Positions 8,381 to 16,580 of a DNA stretch of 64,000 bases are shown one piece after another (position 1 is the first letter of the stretch; each line of letters begins with the position of its first letter). The stretch is from contig NZ_JABUXW010000008.1 in assembly GCF_014897585.1 (NCBI RefSeq), forward strand, positions 109,237-173,236, written 5' to 3'. The translations under genes and the position numbers were made by a program. The DNA comes from Brachybacterium tyrofermentans (GTDB lineage: Bacteria; Actinomycetota; Actinomycetes; Actinomycetales; Dermabacteraceae). A model generated the notes under the pieces. It saw only the letters and a list, made by a program, of their open reading frames with translations, was not told where the DNA came from and made no database searches.

Positions 8381-9266
8381 CTTCTTCCTCCTCGTCCTGA
8401 CCGCGCGGCCGAGAATGGGCGGCCCGGCGCGGTCGATGATCGGTGGTGGTGCGGGCAGGAGCACCCTCGTCTGCGGTGCCGTCGGCGCTCGCGCCCTCGC
8501 CCTCGGCCTCGTCCAGGTCCTGGATCGTGCGCCGCGTGCGATAGATCAGCGCCGCCGGGAAGAACAGGGCGAAGATCCACCATTGGAACGCATAGGAGAG
8601 GTGGGGGCCGAGCCCGGTCTCGGGGTCCGGCAGCGCCGCGGGCCGCGGGTCGGACGGATCCTCCGCCTCGAGGTCGCCGTACGCGCCGCGGACGAGGGTC
8701 CCGTCGTGCTCCGGCAGCAGGCCGTCGATCTGCGGAGGGTTGACGGAGTGGACCTGGCCCGGGGGGATCTCCCGGTCCAGCGTCGGCTCCGCGGGCCGCA
8801 GCCGCACGGTGATCTCCTGCTCGCCCTCGGGGACCGGTGGTGCGGAGACGGGCTCGGAGACATCTCCCTGGGAGGTCACCCAGCCGCGCACGACGAGCAG
8901 GGTGGTCCCGTCCTCGGTGCGGTAGGGCACCAGCTGCCAGAAGCCGACCTGGCCGTCGAGCTGGCGGTTGCGCACGTACAGCAGGCACTGCGCATCGGTG
9001 CAGTAGCTGCCGCGGAGGGTGACCGGGGTCCAGTCGTCCTCCGGGGCGAGCGCCGACTCCGGGGAGGGGAGGACGTCCTGGAGAGGCACCGGCTCCGCGT
9101 CGAAGTTCGCGTGGATGACGTCGGCGACATCGCGCTTGTGCTCGAAGCGCCCGAACTGCCAGAACCCGAGGCCGATGCAGAGCGCGGAGGCGAGCAGCAC
9201 GGCGAGCACGGCGAACAGGGTCTCACGGCTGACGAGGACGCGCCGGAGGGTGGAGCGTCGGGTCAT
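8352..9266 (-). CDS. SURF1 family cytochrome oxidase biogenesis protein
   Basis: 304 residues. An N-terminal helix (about residues 14-36, ending LGFWQFGRFEHK) and a second near residue 240 (FQWWIFALFFPAALIYRTRR) bracket an extracytoplasmic domain that contains the family motifs YVRNRQLDGQVGFWQLVPY and LLVVRGWV. SURF1/Shy1 proteins help assemble cytochrome c oxidase, in bacteria by delivering heme a. The C-terminal ~50 residues are charged and low-complexity and overlap the GDPD gene start. The ATG at 9266 overlaps the stop of the upstream gene (ATGA). Confidence 0.88.
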   Translation of the reverse strand: MTRRSTLRRVLVSRETLFAVLAVLLASALCIGLGFWQFGRFEHKRDVADVIHANFDAEPVPLQDVLPSPESALAPEDDWTPVTLRGSYCTDAQCLLYVRNRQLDGQVGFWQLVPYRTEDGTTLLVVRGWVTSQGDVSEPVSAPPVPEGEQEITVRLRPAEPTLDREIPPGQVHSVNPPQIDGLLPEHDGTLVRGAYGDLEAEDPSDPRPAALPDPETGLGPHLSYAFQWWIFALFFPAALIYRTRRTIQDLDEAEGEGASADGTADEGAPARTTTDHRPRRAAHSRPRGQDEEEEDALIDHRDG

Positions 9267-9790
9267 CCGAGGACCGGCGCATCCGTCGCGCTCCCGGCGG
9301 CGAGCATCGAGACCTCGTGGATCCCGTGGTCCATGAACCCGGCGGATTCGGCGATCCTGCCCGGGAGGTCCTCGATCGCGAAGTCGACCAGCAGCACGAA
9401 CATCACGGCGGTCAGCGCGGCGAGCACGAAGCCGAGGGCGGTCACCGTGATCGTCACGCCCAGGCGGAGCTTCGGGCGGTTCCTGACCGGCTTCGCCGGC
9501 GGGAAGCCGTAGTCCTCGTCCTCGAGATGGTTGTCGGACCACATGCCGGGGTTGATCACGGAGACGGGATAGGTCTCCACCCGCTCCCGGGGCCGGGCGC
9601 CGCTGGCCGGGACGTCCTCGGAGTCCAGCAGCGGAGAGCCGCCGGTTCCCTCAGCGGCCTCCGGCACCCACAGCCGCCACCCGGCCGGGATCGGGCCCCA
9701 GGTGTACTGGGGTCGGAAGTCCGCCGGCGGGTTCCATCCGTCATGCGGTGGTTCCGGCCAGTTCGGCGGGGGGTTGAAACGCTGGGTCAC
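9263..9790 (-). CDS. Pro/Trp-rich membrane protein of unknown function
   Basis: 175 residues, starting at GTG 9790 that overlaps the upstream stop (GTGA). The N-terminus RFNPPPNWPEPPHDGWNP, followed by PAGWRLWVPE, matches the N-terminus of the next upstream gene product. Such NPPPxWP...PxGW segments occur at the start of many actinobacterial membrane proteins. One transmembrane helix is visible (about residues 112-135). The short outer tail has no recognised domain. It lies between the DUF4352-type protein and SURF1 in a tightly overlapping operon. Function not known. Confidence 0.75.
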   Translation of the reverse strand: MTQRFNPPPNWPEPPHDGWNPPADFRPQYTWGPIPAGWRLWVPEAAEGTGGSPLLDSEDVPASGARPRERVETYPVSVINPGMWSDNHLEDEDYGFPPAKPVRNRPKLRLGVTITVTALGFVLAALTAVMFVLLVDFAIEDLPGRIAESAGFMDHGIHEVSMLAAGSATDAPVLG

Positions 9791-11133
9791 GCAGGGATGT
9801 CCCAGGTGTACACGTCGACGTAGTTGTCGTACTGGAGCGTGTTGCCCCCGGCTCGCACGAAGTCGTAGAGGAGGACGATGGTGTAGGTCTCGCCCTTCGT
9901 GAACTCGTAGCTCGAGTCGTAGTCGCGACCCGAGTTCGCGAGCCCGTAGCTCTCCGAGGATTCGTCCACCGCGCCGCCGTACGGGGTCATCACCTGGAAG
10001 TAGTAGGCCGGGAACGCCATCTGGCCCTCGGTGACGGTCAGCTCGGCGGTGACGACGAGGTACTCGCCGTTCTTCGCCTTCTCGACGGTGCCGCCGTAGC
10101 TGCTGGGGAGATCCTCGGCCTTCTTCCATTCCGTCTGGACGGCGAGGCTCCCGGAGCCGTTCTCTCCGGTGATCTCCTTCGCCTCGGCGGCATCACCGAT
10201 CGCGGGCAGGTCAGTGGTCGGCTCCGGCGAGACCGGCTCCTCGGAGTCGGAGGTGCTCTCCTCCTCGGGAGTGGTCTCCTCCTGGGAGGTGGTGGTCTCC
10301 CCGTCACCGCCGGCGGTCTTGGAATCGTCGCGGAACAGGAAGATGCCGCCGACGACCGCGACGATCAGCGCGACGACGAGGAACAGCACGATGCAGCCGA
10401 CCCACCAGAAGCGGGCGATCGCCCCCTTCTTGGGAGCCTCCCCGGTGGCGGTGGTGGCGGTCCACCCCGAGTCCGTCGCCGGGCTGCCCGCCATCGAGTT
10501 CGCGGAATCCTGGCCGAACGCGGGTGACGCCGGGTAGTCGGACCCGGAGGGAGTGCCATAGCCCTGGTGCTGCTCGTCGTATCCGGCCGTCTGCGCGGAC
10601 GCCGGGGACCCATAGGGAGCAGGGGACCCGTACGGAGCGGGCGCAGCGGTCCCGTACGGCTCAGCGTCCGCCACCGGCTCCGCCGACTCGTACGGGGCCT
10701 GCTGGGCCAGATCGGCCTCGAGGTCCGGTCCCGGGTACTCATCGGTCGCAGGAGCCTCAGCGTCCTGTGCAGAAGGATCCTGCTCGGGAGCGCCCGAGAC
10801 CACGGTCCCGGCCTCCGATGCGTCCTGGGCGGCCTCCGCCTCCTGAGACGGCGACGGGACGGGCTGCTCGTCCTCCGGAGCGGAGGAGATCACGGTGCCG
10901 TCGTCGGAGTCGTCGGAGTCGTCGGAGTCCGGCATGTCCTGGGGCTCAGCATCCCCCGGCACGGACGGCTGCTGCGCCGGCCCGGCGGCAGGCGCCTGAT
11001 CCTCCTCCTGGATCCAGAAGTTCCAGCCCTCCGGCGCGGGTCCCCACGACGGATCCGGCTGCCATCCCGGAGGCGGGCTCCAGGAGGCATCGTCGATCTG
11101 CCAGTTCGGCGGAGGATTGAAGCGATAAGCCAT
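9787..11133 (-). CDS. Membrane-anchored DUF4352-like protein with Pro/Trp-rich N-terminus
   Basis: 448 residues beginning MAYRFNPPPNWQ. The N-terminal NPPPNW/PPPGWQPDPSWGPAPEGW segment is followed by ~200 residues of acidic and Ser/Pro/Tyr-Gly-rich low complexity, including DSDDSDDSDD and APYGSPAPYGSPA repeats. Then comes one transmembrane helix (about 292-316) and an extracytoplasmic domain with the look of DUF4352 (LVVTAELTVTEGQMAFPAYYFQV ... DSSYEFTKGETYTIVLLYDF). DUF4352 is an Ig-like/telokin-like fold found on cell surfaces. I infer a surface-exposed binding or signalling protein. It heads the leftward operon with the 175-residue protein, SURF1 and GDPD. Confidence 0.75.
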   Translation of the reverse strand: MAYRFNPPPNWQIDDASWSPPPGWQPDPSWGPAPEGWNFWIQEEDQAPAAGPAQQPSVPGDAEPQDMPDSDDSDDSDDGTVISSAPEDEQPVPSPSQEAEAAQDASEAGTVVSGAPEQDPSAQDAEAPATDEYPGPDLEADLAQQAPYESAEPVADAEPYGTAAPAPYGSPAPYGSPASAQTAGYDEQHQGYGTPSGSDYPASPAFGQDSANSMAGSPATDSGWTATTATGEAPKKGAIARFWWVGCIVLFLVVALIVAVVGGIFLFRDDSKTAGGDGETTTSQEETTPEEESTSDSEEPVSPEPTTDLPAIGDAAEAKEITGENGSGSLAVQTEWKKAEDLPSSYGGTVEKAKNGEYLVVTAELTVTEGQMAFPAYYFQVMTPYGGAVDESSESYGLANSGRDYDSSYEFTKGETYTIVLLYDFVRAGGNTLQYDNYVDVYTWDIPA

Positions 11134-11296
11134 CTGGATAGCACCTTCCGAGGCTGAAGTTCGTGGCCGGGCTTCCCCCCAAGGATCCCGGTGTGGTCTT
11201 GCCCGTATCGTAGAGCACTGCGGCCTGCCGAGACTGCATGGTGCATCTCGGGGCCCACCCCACGAAAAGTTCTCCGCAATCCCGCAAGGAGCCCAG

Positions 11297-12022
11297 ATGT
11301 CCGACGCCATCACCGAGCCGCGCAGTGTCCTGATCACGGGAGGCAGCCGGGGAATCGGCTACGCCATCGCCGAGGAGTTCCTGCGCCGTGGCGACAAGGT
11401 CGCGGTCACCAGCCGCTCCGGGCAGGGCGGCCCTGAGGGCGCGCTCACCGTCGCCGCGGAGGTCACCTCCGGCGAGAGCCTCGACGCCGCGGTCAAGGCC
11501 GTCGAGGAGGCTCACGGGCCGATCGAGGTGCTCGTCGCCAACGCCGGGGTCACCGATGACCAGCTGCTGCTGCGGATGAGCGACGAGTCCTTCGAGACCG
11601 TCCTGGACACGAACCTCACCGGGTCCTTCCGCACCGTCAAGCGGGTCATCAAGTCCATGATGCGCAAGAAGAAGGGGCGCATCGTGCTGATCGGCTCGGT
11701 GGTGGGCCTCTACGGCTCGCCGGGACAGGTCAACTATGCGGCGTCCAAGGCCGGTCTGCTCGGCATCGCCCGGGCCACCACCCGGGAGCTGGGTTCGCGC
11801 GGCATCACCGCGAACGTCGTCGCCCCCGGCTATATCGACACCGAGATGACCGCGGCGCTGGCTGAGGACGTGCAGGCCTCCTACAAGAAGGCGATCCCGG
11901 CCGGTCGCTTCGCCGACCCCGAGGAGGTGGCCCGCGTGGTGGCCTTCATCGCGAGCGACGAGGCGTCCTACATCTCCGGTGCCGTGATCCCCGTCGACGG
12001 CGGCCTCGGCATGGGACACTGA
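11297..12022 (+). CDS. fabG: 3-oxoacyl-ACP reductase (SDR family)
   Basis: 241 residues with a complete classical SDR signature: cofactor loop TGGSRGIG (14-21), NAG (82-84), catalytic S134, Y147 and K151 (YAASK) and VAPGYIDTEM. It matches FabG, the NADPH-dependent reductase of fatty-acid elongation. The start ATG has AAGGAG upstream. In mycobacteria fabG precedes the enoyl reductase; here a SixA-like phosphatase follows after a 55-base gap. A broad-specificity SDR cannot be excluded, but the similarity to FabG1-type enzymes is strong. Confidence 0.88.
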   Translation: MSDAITEPRSVLITGGSRGIGYAIAEEFLRRGDKVAVTSRSGQGGPEGALTVAAEVTSGESLDAAVKAVEEAHGPIEVLVANAGVTDDQLLLRMSDESFETVLDTNLTGSFRTVKRVIKSMMRKKKGRIVLIGSVVGLYGSPGQVNYAASKAGLLGIARATTRELGSRGITANVVAPGYIDTEMTAALAEDVQASYKKAIPAGRFADPEEVARVVAFIASDEASYISGAVIPVDGGLGMGH

Positions 12023-12077
12023 TCCGGTTCCCCGGTCCGAGGACCGCACCCCACAACGAAGGCGTGAACGTACCCCC

Positions 12078-12605
12078 ATGTCATCTTCCGACCCCGCCAG
12101 TCGCCTCCTGCTGCTGATGCGTCACGGCAAGGCGGACGCCGGCTCCGGACAGCCGGACCACGAGCGTCCCCTCGCCGAGCGCGGGCTCACCCAAGCACGA
12201 CTGGTGGGGGAGTACCTCGCCTCTCAGAACGTGCACCTGGCACAGGTCCTCGTCTCCGACTCGCTGCGCACCACGCAGACCTGGCAGGCCGTCCTCTCGC
12301 AGATGCCGGGCTTCGACGGCGCCGTGTCCTTCGAGGACGAGATCTACCTCGGCGGGGTCGGCGAGGTCGTCAACCTCCTGCACGGGGTCGACGACCAGCA
12401 CGGCGCCGTGATGGTCATCGGCCACGAGCCGACGATGGCCTCGCTCATGGCACTGATCGGCGACGACGACTCCGATCCCGGTTCCGTCGCACAGGCACGG
12501 CTGGGCATGCCCACCGGCGGCATGGGAGTGCTCTCGGGACGCCTCGAGCACTGGTCGGACCTCGGGGAGGACTCCCTCACGCTGCACACCATCGTGCGCC
12601 CCTGA
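12078..12605 (+). CDS. SixA-like histidine phosphatase
   Basis: 175 residues of the histidine phosphatase fold: LLMRHGKADAG (RHG phosphate loop with catalytic His) near the N-terminus and VIGHEPTMASL with the second catalytic His. Size and motifs match the short SixA branch, which acts on phosphohistidine proteins such as HPt domains or the PTS protein NPr. The substrate here is unknown. It converges on serB with a 9-base gap. Confidence 0.85.
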   Translation: MSSSDPASRLLLLMRHGKADAGSGQPDHERPLAERGLTQARLVGEYLASQNVHLAQVLVSDSLRTTQTWQAVLSQMPGFDGAVSFEDEIYLGGVGEVVNLLHGVDDQHGAVMVIGHEPTMASLMALIGDDDSDPGSVAQARLGMPTGGMGVLSGRLEHWSDLGEDSLTLHTIVRP

Positions 12606-12618
12606 GAGGTCCTCTCAG
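12602..12618. terminator. Short hairpin between convergent sixA-like and serB genes
   Basis: CTGAGAG and CTCTCAG form a 7-bp perfect stem with a 3-base loop that spans both stop codons of the convergent genes. It may end transcripts from both sides; the stem is short, so confidence is low. Confidence 0.35.
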
Positions 12619-13283
12619 CGGGCCGCGGCGAGCAGGTGCGGCCAGGCGTCCAGCAGGGACTCCCCGTCGAGGGCCACGTCGGCCACCTCGCGCAGGGTCG
12701 GCTTCGCCCGGAAGGCGATCCCGGTCCCCGCGGCCTGCAGCATCTCGCGGTCGTTGGCGCCGTCGCCCATGGCGACGATCCGTGCGGCGGGGACGTCGTA
12801 GGTGGTGGCCAGCTCCTCGAGCATGCGCCGCTTCGCGGCGCCGTCGATGATCGGGCCCGACACCTTCCCGGTGAAGTGGCCGTCCACGATCTCGAAGCGG
12901 TTCGCGAGCACATGATCGATGCCGCTGTTCGCGGCCAGCTCGTCGATCACCTCGTGGAATCCTCCGGAGACGAGAGCCGTGATCCAGCCGTCGGCCTTCG
13001 CACGGCGCACCAGCTCGAGCACTCCCGGCGTGGGCACCAGCACCTGGCGCACCTGCTCCAGGACCGACTCGTCGAGCCCCTCGAGCAGCGCGACCCGGGC
13101 GCGCAGCGACTGCGCGAAATCGAGCTCCCCGCGCATCGCGGCGGTGGTGATCTCCTCGACCTGATCACGCACCCCGGCATGCTCGGCGACGAGCTCGATG
13201 ACCTCCTGGGTCAGGAAGGTCGAATCGACGTCGGAGACCAGCAGCCCGGTGACCGCCGGGCTGCCGGATGCTGCGGCGGTCAC
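12615..13283 (-). CDS. serB: Phosphoserine phosphatase
   Basis: 222 residues of the HAD superfamily. The nucleophile motif SDVDST has D18 and D20; motif II is [13 protein letters not shown] and motif [12 protein letters not shown]. This is the SerB pattern, which hydrolyses O-phosphoserine in the last step of serine synthesis. No ACT domain is present, as in short bacterial SerB. The start is GTG 13283 overlapping the glgC stop (GTGA), so it is coupled to glgC; the link is probably transcriptional rather than metabolic. Confidence 0.87.
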   Translation of the reverse strand: MTAAASGSPAVTGLLVSDVDSTFLTQEVIELVAEHAGVRDQVEEITTAAMRGELDFAQSLRARVALLEGLDESVLEQVRQVLVPTPGVLELVRRAKADGWITALVSGGFHEVIDELAANSGIDHVLANRFEIVDGHFTGKVSGPIIDGAAKRRMLEELATTYDVPAARIVAMGDGANDREMLQAAGTGIAFRAKPTLREVADVALDGESLLDAWPHLLAAAR

Positions 13284-14521
13284 GGTTCGAGGACCGTGCC
13301 CTTGCCGATCACGGTGATCCCGGAGTCGGTGACCACGAAGCCGCGGGCCCGGTCCTTCGCGACGTCCAGACCGATCTGGGTGCGCGGCGGCACCACGACG
13401 CCCTTGTCGATGATCGCGCGGTGGATCTGGCAGTGGCGGCCGATGGACACGTCGTCCATGATCACCGAGTCCGAGATGCTGGACCAGGAGTTCATCCGCA
13501 CCCCGGGGGAGACCACCGAGTTCGACACCTGGGCCCCGGAGATGACCACTCCGGGCGAGATCAGGGAGTCCACCGCCGTGCCCACACGGCCCGGGCCGGC
13601 GTGCACGAACCTCGCGGGCGGCTCGTTGCGGTGGCCGGTGTAGGTGGGCCAGTCATAGTTGTAGAGGTTGAACACGGGGTGGATCGAGATCAGATCCATG
13701 TGCGCCTCGTAGAACGCGTCCAGCGTGCCGACGTCGCGCCAGTAGTCGCGGTCGCGGTCGGTGGAGCCGGGCACGACGTTGTGGATGAAGTCGTAGACGC
13801 CGGCGGAGTCCTGGTCCACGAAGTAGGGGACGATGTCGCCGCCCATGTCGTGCTTGCTGTCGTCGTCCTCGGCGTCGCGCGTGACGGCCTCCATGAGGGC
13901 GTCGGCGGTGAAGACGTAGTTGCCCATCGACGCGAGGACGGAGCCGGGATCGTCGGCGAGCCCCTCGGTCACCGTCGGCTTCTCGACGAAGGCCTTGATC
14001 GTGGTGGGGTCTGACGGATCCGTCTCGATCACGCCGAACTGGTCGGACTGCTCGACCGGCTGGCGGATCGCGGCGACCGTGCAGGCCTTGCCGGATTCGA
14101 TGTGCGCATCGACCATCTGGGAGAAGTCCATGCGGTAGACGTTGTCGGCGCCGACGACGACCACGTACTCCGGCTTCTCGTCATGGATGAGGTTCATCGA
14201 CTGGTAGATCGCGTCCGCAGAGCCGCGGAACCAGTGCTTGCCCATGCGCTGCTGGGCGGGCACCGGGGCGACGTAGTTGCCCAGCAGCGAGCTCATGCGC
14301 CAGGTCTGCGCGATGTGCTTGTCCAGCGAGTGCGACTTGTACTGGGTCAGGACGACCATCCGGAGATAGCCGGAGTTCGCGATGTTCGACAGCGCGAAGT
14401 CGATCAGGCGGTAGATGCCCCCGAACGGCACAGCGGGCTTGGCCCGGTCGAGGGTCAGCGGCATCAGCCGCTTCCCCTCACCGCCGGCGAGGACGATGGC
14501 GAGGACCTTTTTGGACGACAT
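13280..14521 (-). CDS. glgC: Glucose-1-phosphate adenylyltransferase (ADP-glucose pyrophosphorylase)
   Basis: 413 residues. N-terminal nucleotidyltransferase domain with [13 protein letters not shown] and KPAVPFGG, the [10 protein letters not shown] signature, [10 protein letters not shown] and [14 protein letters not shown], then a left-handed beta-helix C-terminal domain. It makes ADP-glucose, the donor for glycogen. The start chosen is ATG 14521; the hexamer TATCCT ends six bases before it, so the mRNA is probably leaderless. It is divergent from glgA across 91 bp, the same arrangement as Rv1213/Rv1212c in M. tuberculosis. serB is coupled downstream. Confidence 0.93.
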   Translation of the reverse strand: MSSKKVLAIVLAGGEGKRLMPLTLDRAKPAVPFGGIYRLIDFALSNIANSGYLRMVVLTQYKSHSLDKHIAQTWRMSSLLGNYVAPVPAQQRMGKHWFRGSADAIYQSMNLIHDEKPEYVVVVGADNVYRMDFSQMVDAHIESGKACTVAAIRQPVEQSDQFGVIETDPSDPTTIKAFVEKPTVTEGLADDPGSVLASMGNYVFTADALMEAVTRDAEDDDSKHDMGGDIVPYFVDQDSAGVYDFIHNVVPGSTDRDRDYWRDVGTLDAFYEAHMDLISIHPVFNLYNYDWPTYTGHRNEPPARFVHAGPGRVGTAVDSLISPGVVISGAQVSNSVVSPGVRMNSWSSISDSVIMDDVSIGRHCQIHRAIIDKGVVVPPRTQIGLDVAKDRARGFVVTDSGITVIGKGTVLEP

Positions 14522-14527
14522 AATGCG

Positions 14528-14558
14528 AGGATAGACCAGACGTGGCACTGGTCACGCC
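14528..14558 (-). promoter_or_regulatory. glgC promoter with palindrome in the spacer
   Basis: On the minus strand TATCCT (14533-14528) is followed by six bases and the glgC ATG, giving a leaderless start. GTGACC lies 16 bases upstream as a weak -35. The inverted repeat GACCAG-N8-CTGGTC (14534-14553) fills the spacer and could be an operator for a regulator of glycogen synthesis. Confidence 0.5.
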
Positions 14559-14612
14559 CCCTCGGGGATTTTCGGACGCTCGCTGGAAGCCTGAAGCACG
14601 AAGGAGTCGGAC

Positions 14613-15806
14613 ATGCGCGTGGATCTGTTGACGAAGGAGTACCCGCCCGAGGTCTACGGAGGTGCCGGGGTGCACGTCGCCGAGCTGACCCGGGTGCTGC
14701 GTCCGTCCATCGACGTGCGGGTCCGGGCGTTCGGTGCGGAGCGTGAGGAGGAGGGCACCTCCTCCTACAGCGCGCCGGCCGAGCTCGAGGGCACCAACGC
14801 CGCCCTCTCGACGCTGGGCACCGACCTGCTCATGGCGGCCGACTGCGCCGGGGCGGACCTCGTCCACTCCCACACCTGGTACGCGAACTTCGCCGGGCAC
14901 ATGGCCTCGCTGCTGCACGGGGTGCCGCACGTGCTCTCCGCGCATTCGCTCGAGCCGCTGCGTCCCTGGAAGGCCGAGCAGCTCGGCGGCGGCTACCGCG
15001 TGAGCTCCTTCGCCGAGCGCACCGCCTATGAAGGGGCGGCCGGCGTCATCGCCGTCTCCGGCGGCATGCGCGAGGACATCCTGCGCGCCTATCCCTCGGT
15101 CGACCCCGACAAGGTCCATGTTGTCCACAACGGGATCGACATCGAGGAGTGGTCCCCGAACCCCGAGACCTCCGCCCTGACCTCGCGAGGCATCGACCCG
15201 GACGCTCCCACGATCGTCTTCGTCGGCCGGATCACCCGTCAGAAGGGCCTGCCCTACTTCCTGCGCGCCGTGCGCGAGCTGCCCGCCGACTGCCAGGTGG
15301 TGCTGTGCGCCGGCGCCCCGGACACCCCGGAGATCGCCGCGGAGGTCGACGGCCTCGTCGGCGAGCTCCACGCCGAGCGCGGCAACGTGCATCTGATCAC
15401 CGAGATGCTGCCCCGCCACGAGCTCACCCAGATCCTCACCCACGCCACCACCTTCGTGTGCCCCAGCGTGTACGAGCCGCTGGGCATCGTGAACCTCGAG
15501 GCGATGGCCTGCGGCACCCCGGTGGTCGCCTCCGCCACCGGCGGCATCCCCGAGGTCGTGGCCGACGGGGAGACCGGCTACCTGGTGCCGCTCGAGCAGG
15601 TCACCGACGGCACCGGCACGCCGGTCGACCCCGACCGCTACGTCGCGGACCTCACCGCGGCGCTCGTGAGGATGGTCTCGGACCCGGAGCGGGCCCGCGA
15701 GATGGGCGAGGCCTCCCGGCATCGCGCCGCCGAGCACTTCTCGTGGACCTCGATCGCCGAGCGCACGCTCGAGGTCTACAGGACGGTCATCGCGCAGGGC
15801 GTCTGA
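14613..15806 (+). CDS. glgA: Glycogen synthase, GT4 type (GlgA/GlgM)
   Basis: 397 residues. The N-terminus KEYPPEVYGGAGVHVAELT and the donor-site EX7E motif YEPLGIVNLEAMA are those of the actinobacterial GT4 enzyme annotated glgA. The M. tuberculosis member (GlgM, Rv1212c) condenses ADP-glucose with glucose-1-phosphate to make maltose-1-phosphate, so the true product here could be either alpha-glucan or maltose-1-phosphate. AAGGAG lies nine bases before the ATG. It is divergent from glgC, and the two together form the ADP-glucose branch of glycogen synthesis. Confidence 0.9.
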   Translation: MRVDLLTKEYPPEVYGGAGVHVAELTRVLRPSIDVRVRAFGAEREEEGTSSYSAPAELEGTNAALSTLGTDLLMAADCAGADLVHSHTWYANFAGHMASLLHGVPHVLSAHSLEPLRPWKAEQLGGGYRVSSFAERTAYEGAAGVIAVSGGMREDILRAYPSVDPDKVHVVHNGIDIEEWSPNPETSALTSRGIDPDAPTIVFVGRITRQKGLPYFLRAVRELPADCQVVLCAGAPDTPEIAAEVDGLVGELHAERGNVHLITEMLPRHELTQILTHATTFVCPSVYEPLGIVNLEAMACGTPVVASATGGIPEVVADGETGYLVPLEQVTDGTGTPVDPDRYVADLTAALVRMVSDPERAREMGEASRHRAAEHFSWTSIAERTLEVYRTVIAQGV

Positions 15807-16580
15807 TCAGGAGGCGATCCGCTCGACGGCCTCGATGAGCGCCCCGCGGGCGACATCGTGCAGCTCGTCGAGCAGCCCGCGCCGGGCGAGCGCCTCGGCC
15901 AGGTGCACGGTGTGCCCGTGCCCGTCGTCGATCTCGGACCGGGTCAGCAGGAGCGTGCGCGCGGCGAGCACCAGCAGATGTGCGTCCCCTGCGTCGACAT
16001 GGCGGGGGAGAGCCGTCGAGATCCAGGTGGCCGGGATCCTGGCCGGCTCCACCGGCTCGTCCGGCACCAGATCCAGCTCGATGCTGCCGTCGGCCGCCCG
16101 GCGCAGCGCGCGCAGCAGCTCCTCGCGGGCGTGACCGGAGCTGGCCGCCGGCGGGACCTGAGTGCCCACGGGCGCGGCGTGACGTACCCAGCTCACCGCG
16201 TTCATGCTCCCGCTGGGATGCCCCACGGGCGTGACGACCGGGATCAGCGTGTGGTCCGCGATCCCGGCGGCGGTCACCACGATCGCCGATTCCGCCTCGA
16301 TCGCGGCAGGTATCGCCGCCGGCGGGCCGACGAGGCCGGCGATGCGACCGGGCGCGGGGAGCACCAGGCGCAGCTGGGCGAGGGGGAGCCGGCGCAGCCC
16401 GGTCATCCAGTCGAAGAGGTCCACCCCCTCGTCGCCGGGTCCGCTGCGGCCCACACCGTAGCTCATGTCGGCGGCGTCGTCGGGCCCGAGATCACCGTGC
16501 AGATAGGTCGAGGCCCACAGGGCCAGCACCGCGGCCCGGGGCAGCGCGACGAGGTCCCTGCCGGCGGCCGCCTCGCTCAC
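15807..16580 (-). CDS. Conserved hypothetical protein coupled to an RNB ribonuclease
   Basis: 257 residues starting at GTG 16580, which overlaps the stop of the RNB gene (GTGA). No family is recognised. The sequence is globular and soluble, with no signal peptide or membrane helix. Notable stretches are LHGDLGPDDAADMSYG, FDWMTGLRRLPLAQ and a His/Asp-rich DDGHGHTVHLAEAL segment near the C-terminus. The coupling to the ribonuclease suggests a partner or regulator, but this is inference from context only. The glgA gene converges on it with no gap. Confidence 0.65.
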   Translation of the reverse strand: MSEAAAGRDLVALPRAAVLALWASTYLHGDLGPDDAADMSYGVGRSGPGDEGVDLFDWMTGLRRLPLAQLRLVLPAPGRIAGLVGPPAAIPAAIEAESAIVVTAAGIADHTLIPVVTPVGHPSGSMNAVSWVRHAAPVGTQVPPAASSGHAREELLRALRRAADGSIELDLVPDEPVEPARIPATWISTALPRHVDAGDAHLLVLAARTLLLTRSEIDDGHGHTVHLAEALARRGLLDELHDVARGALIEAVERIAS

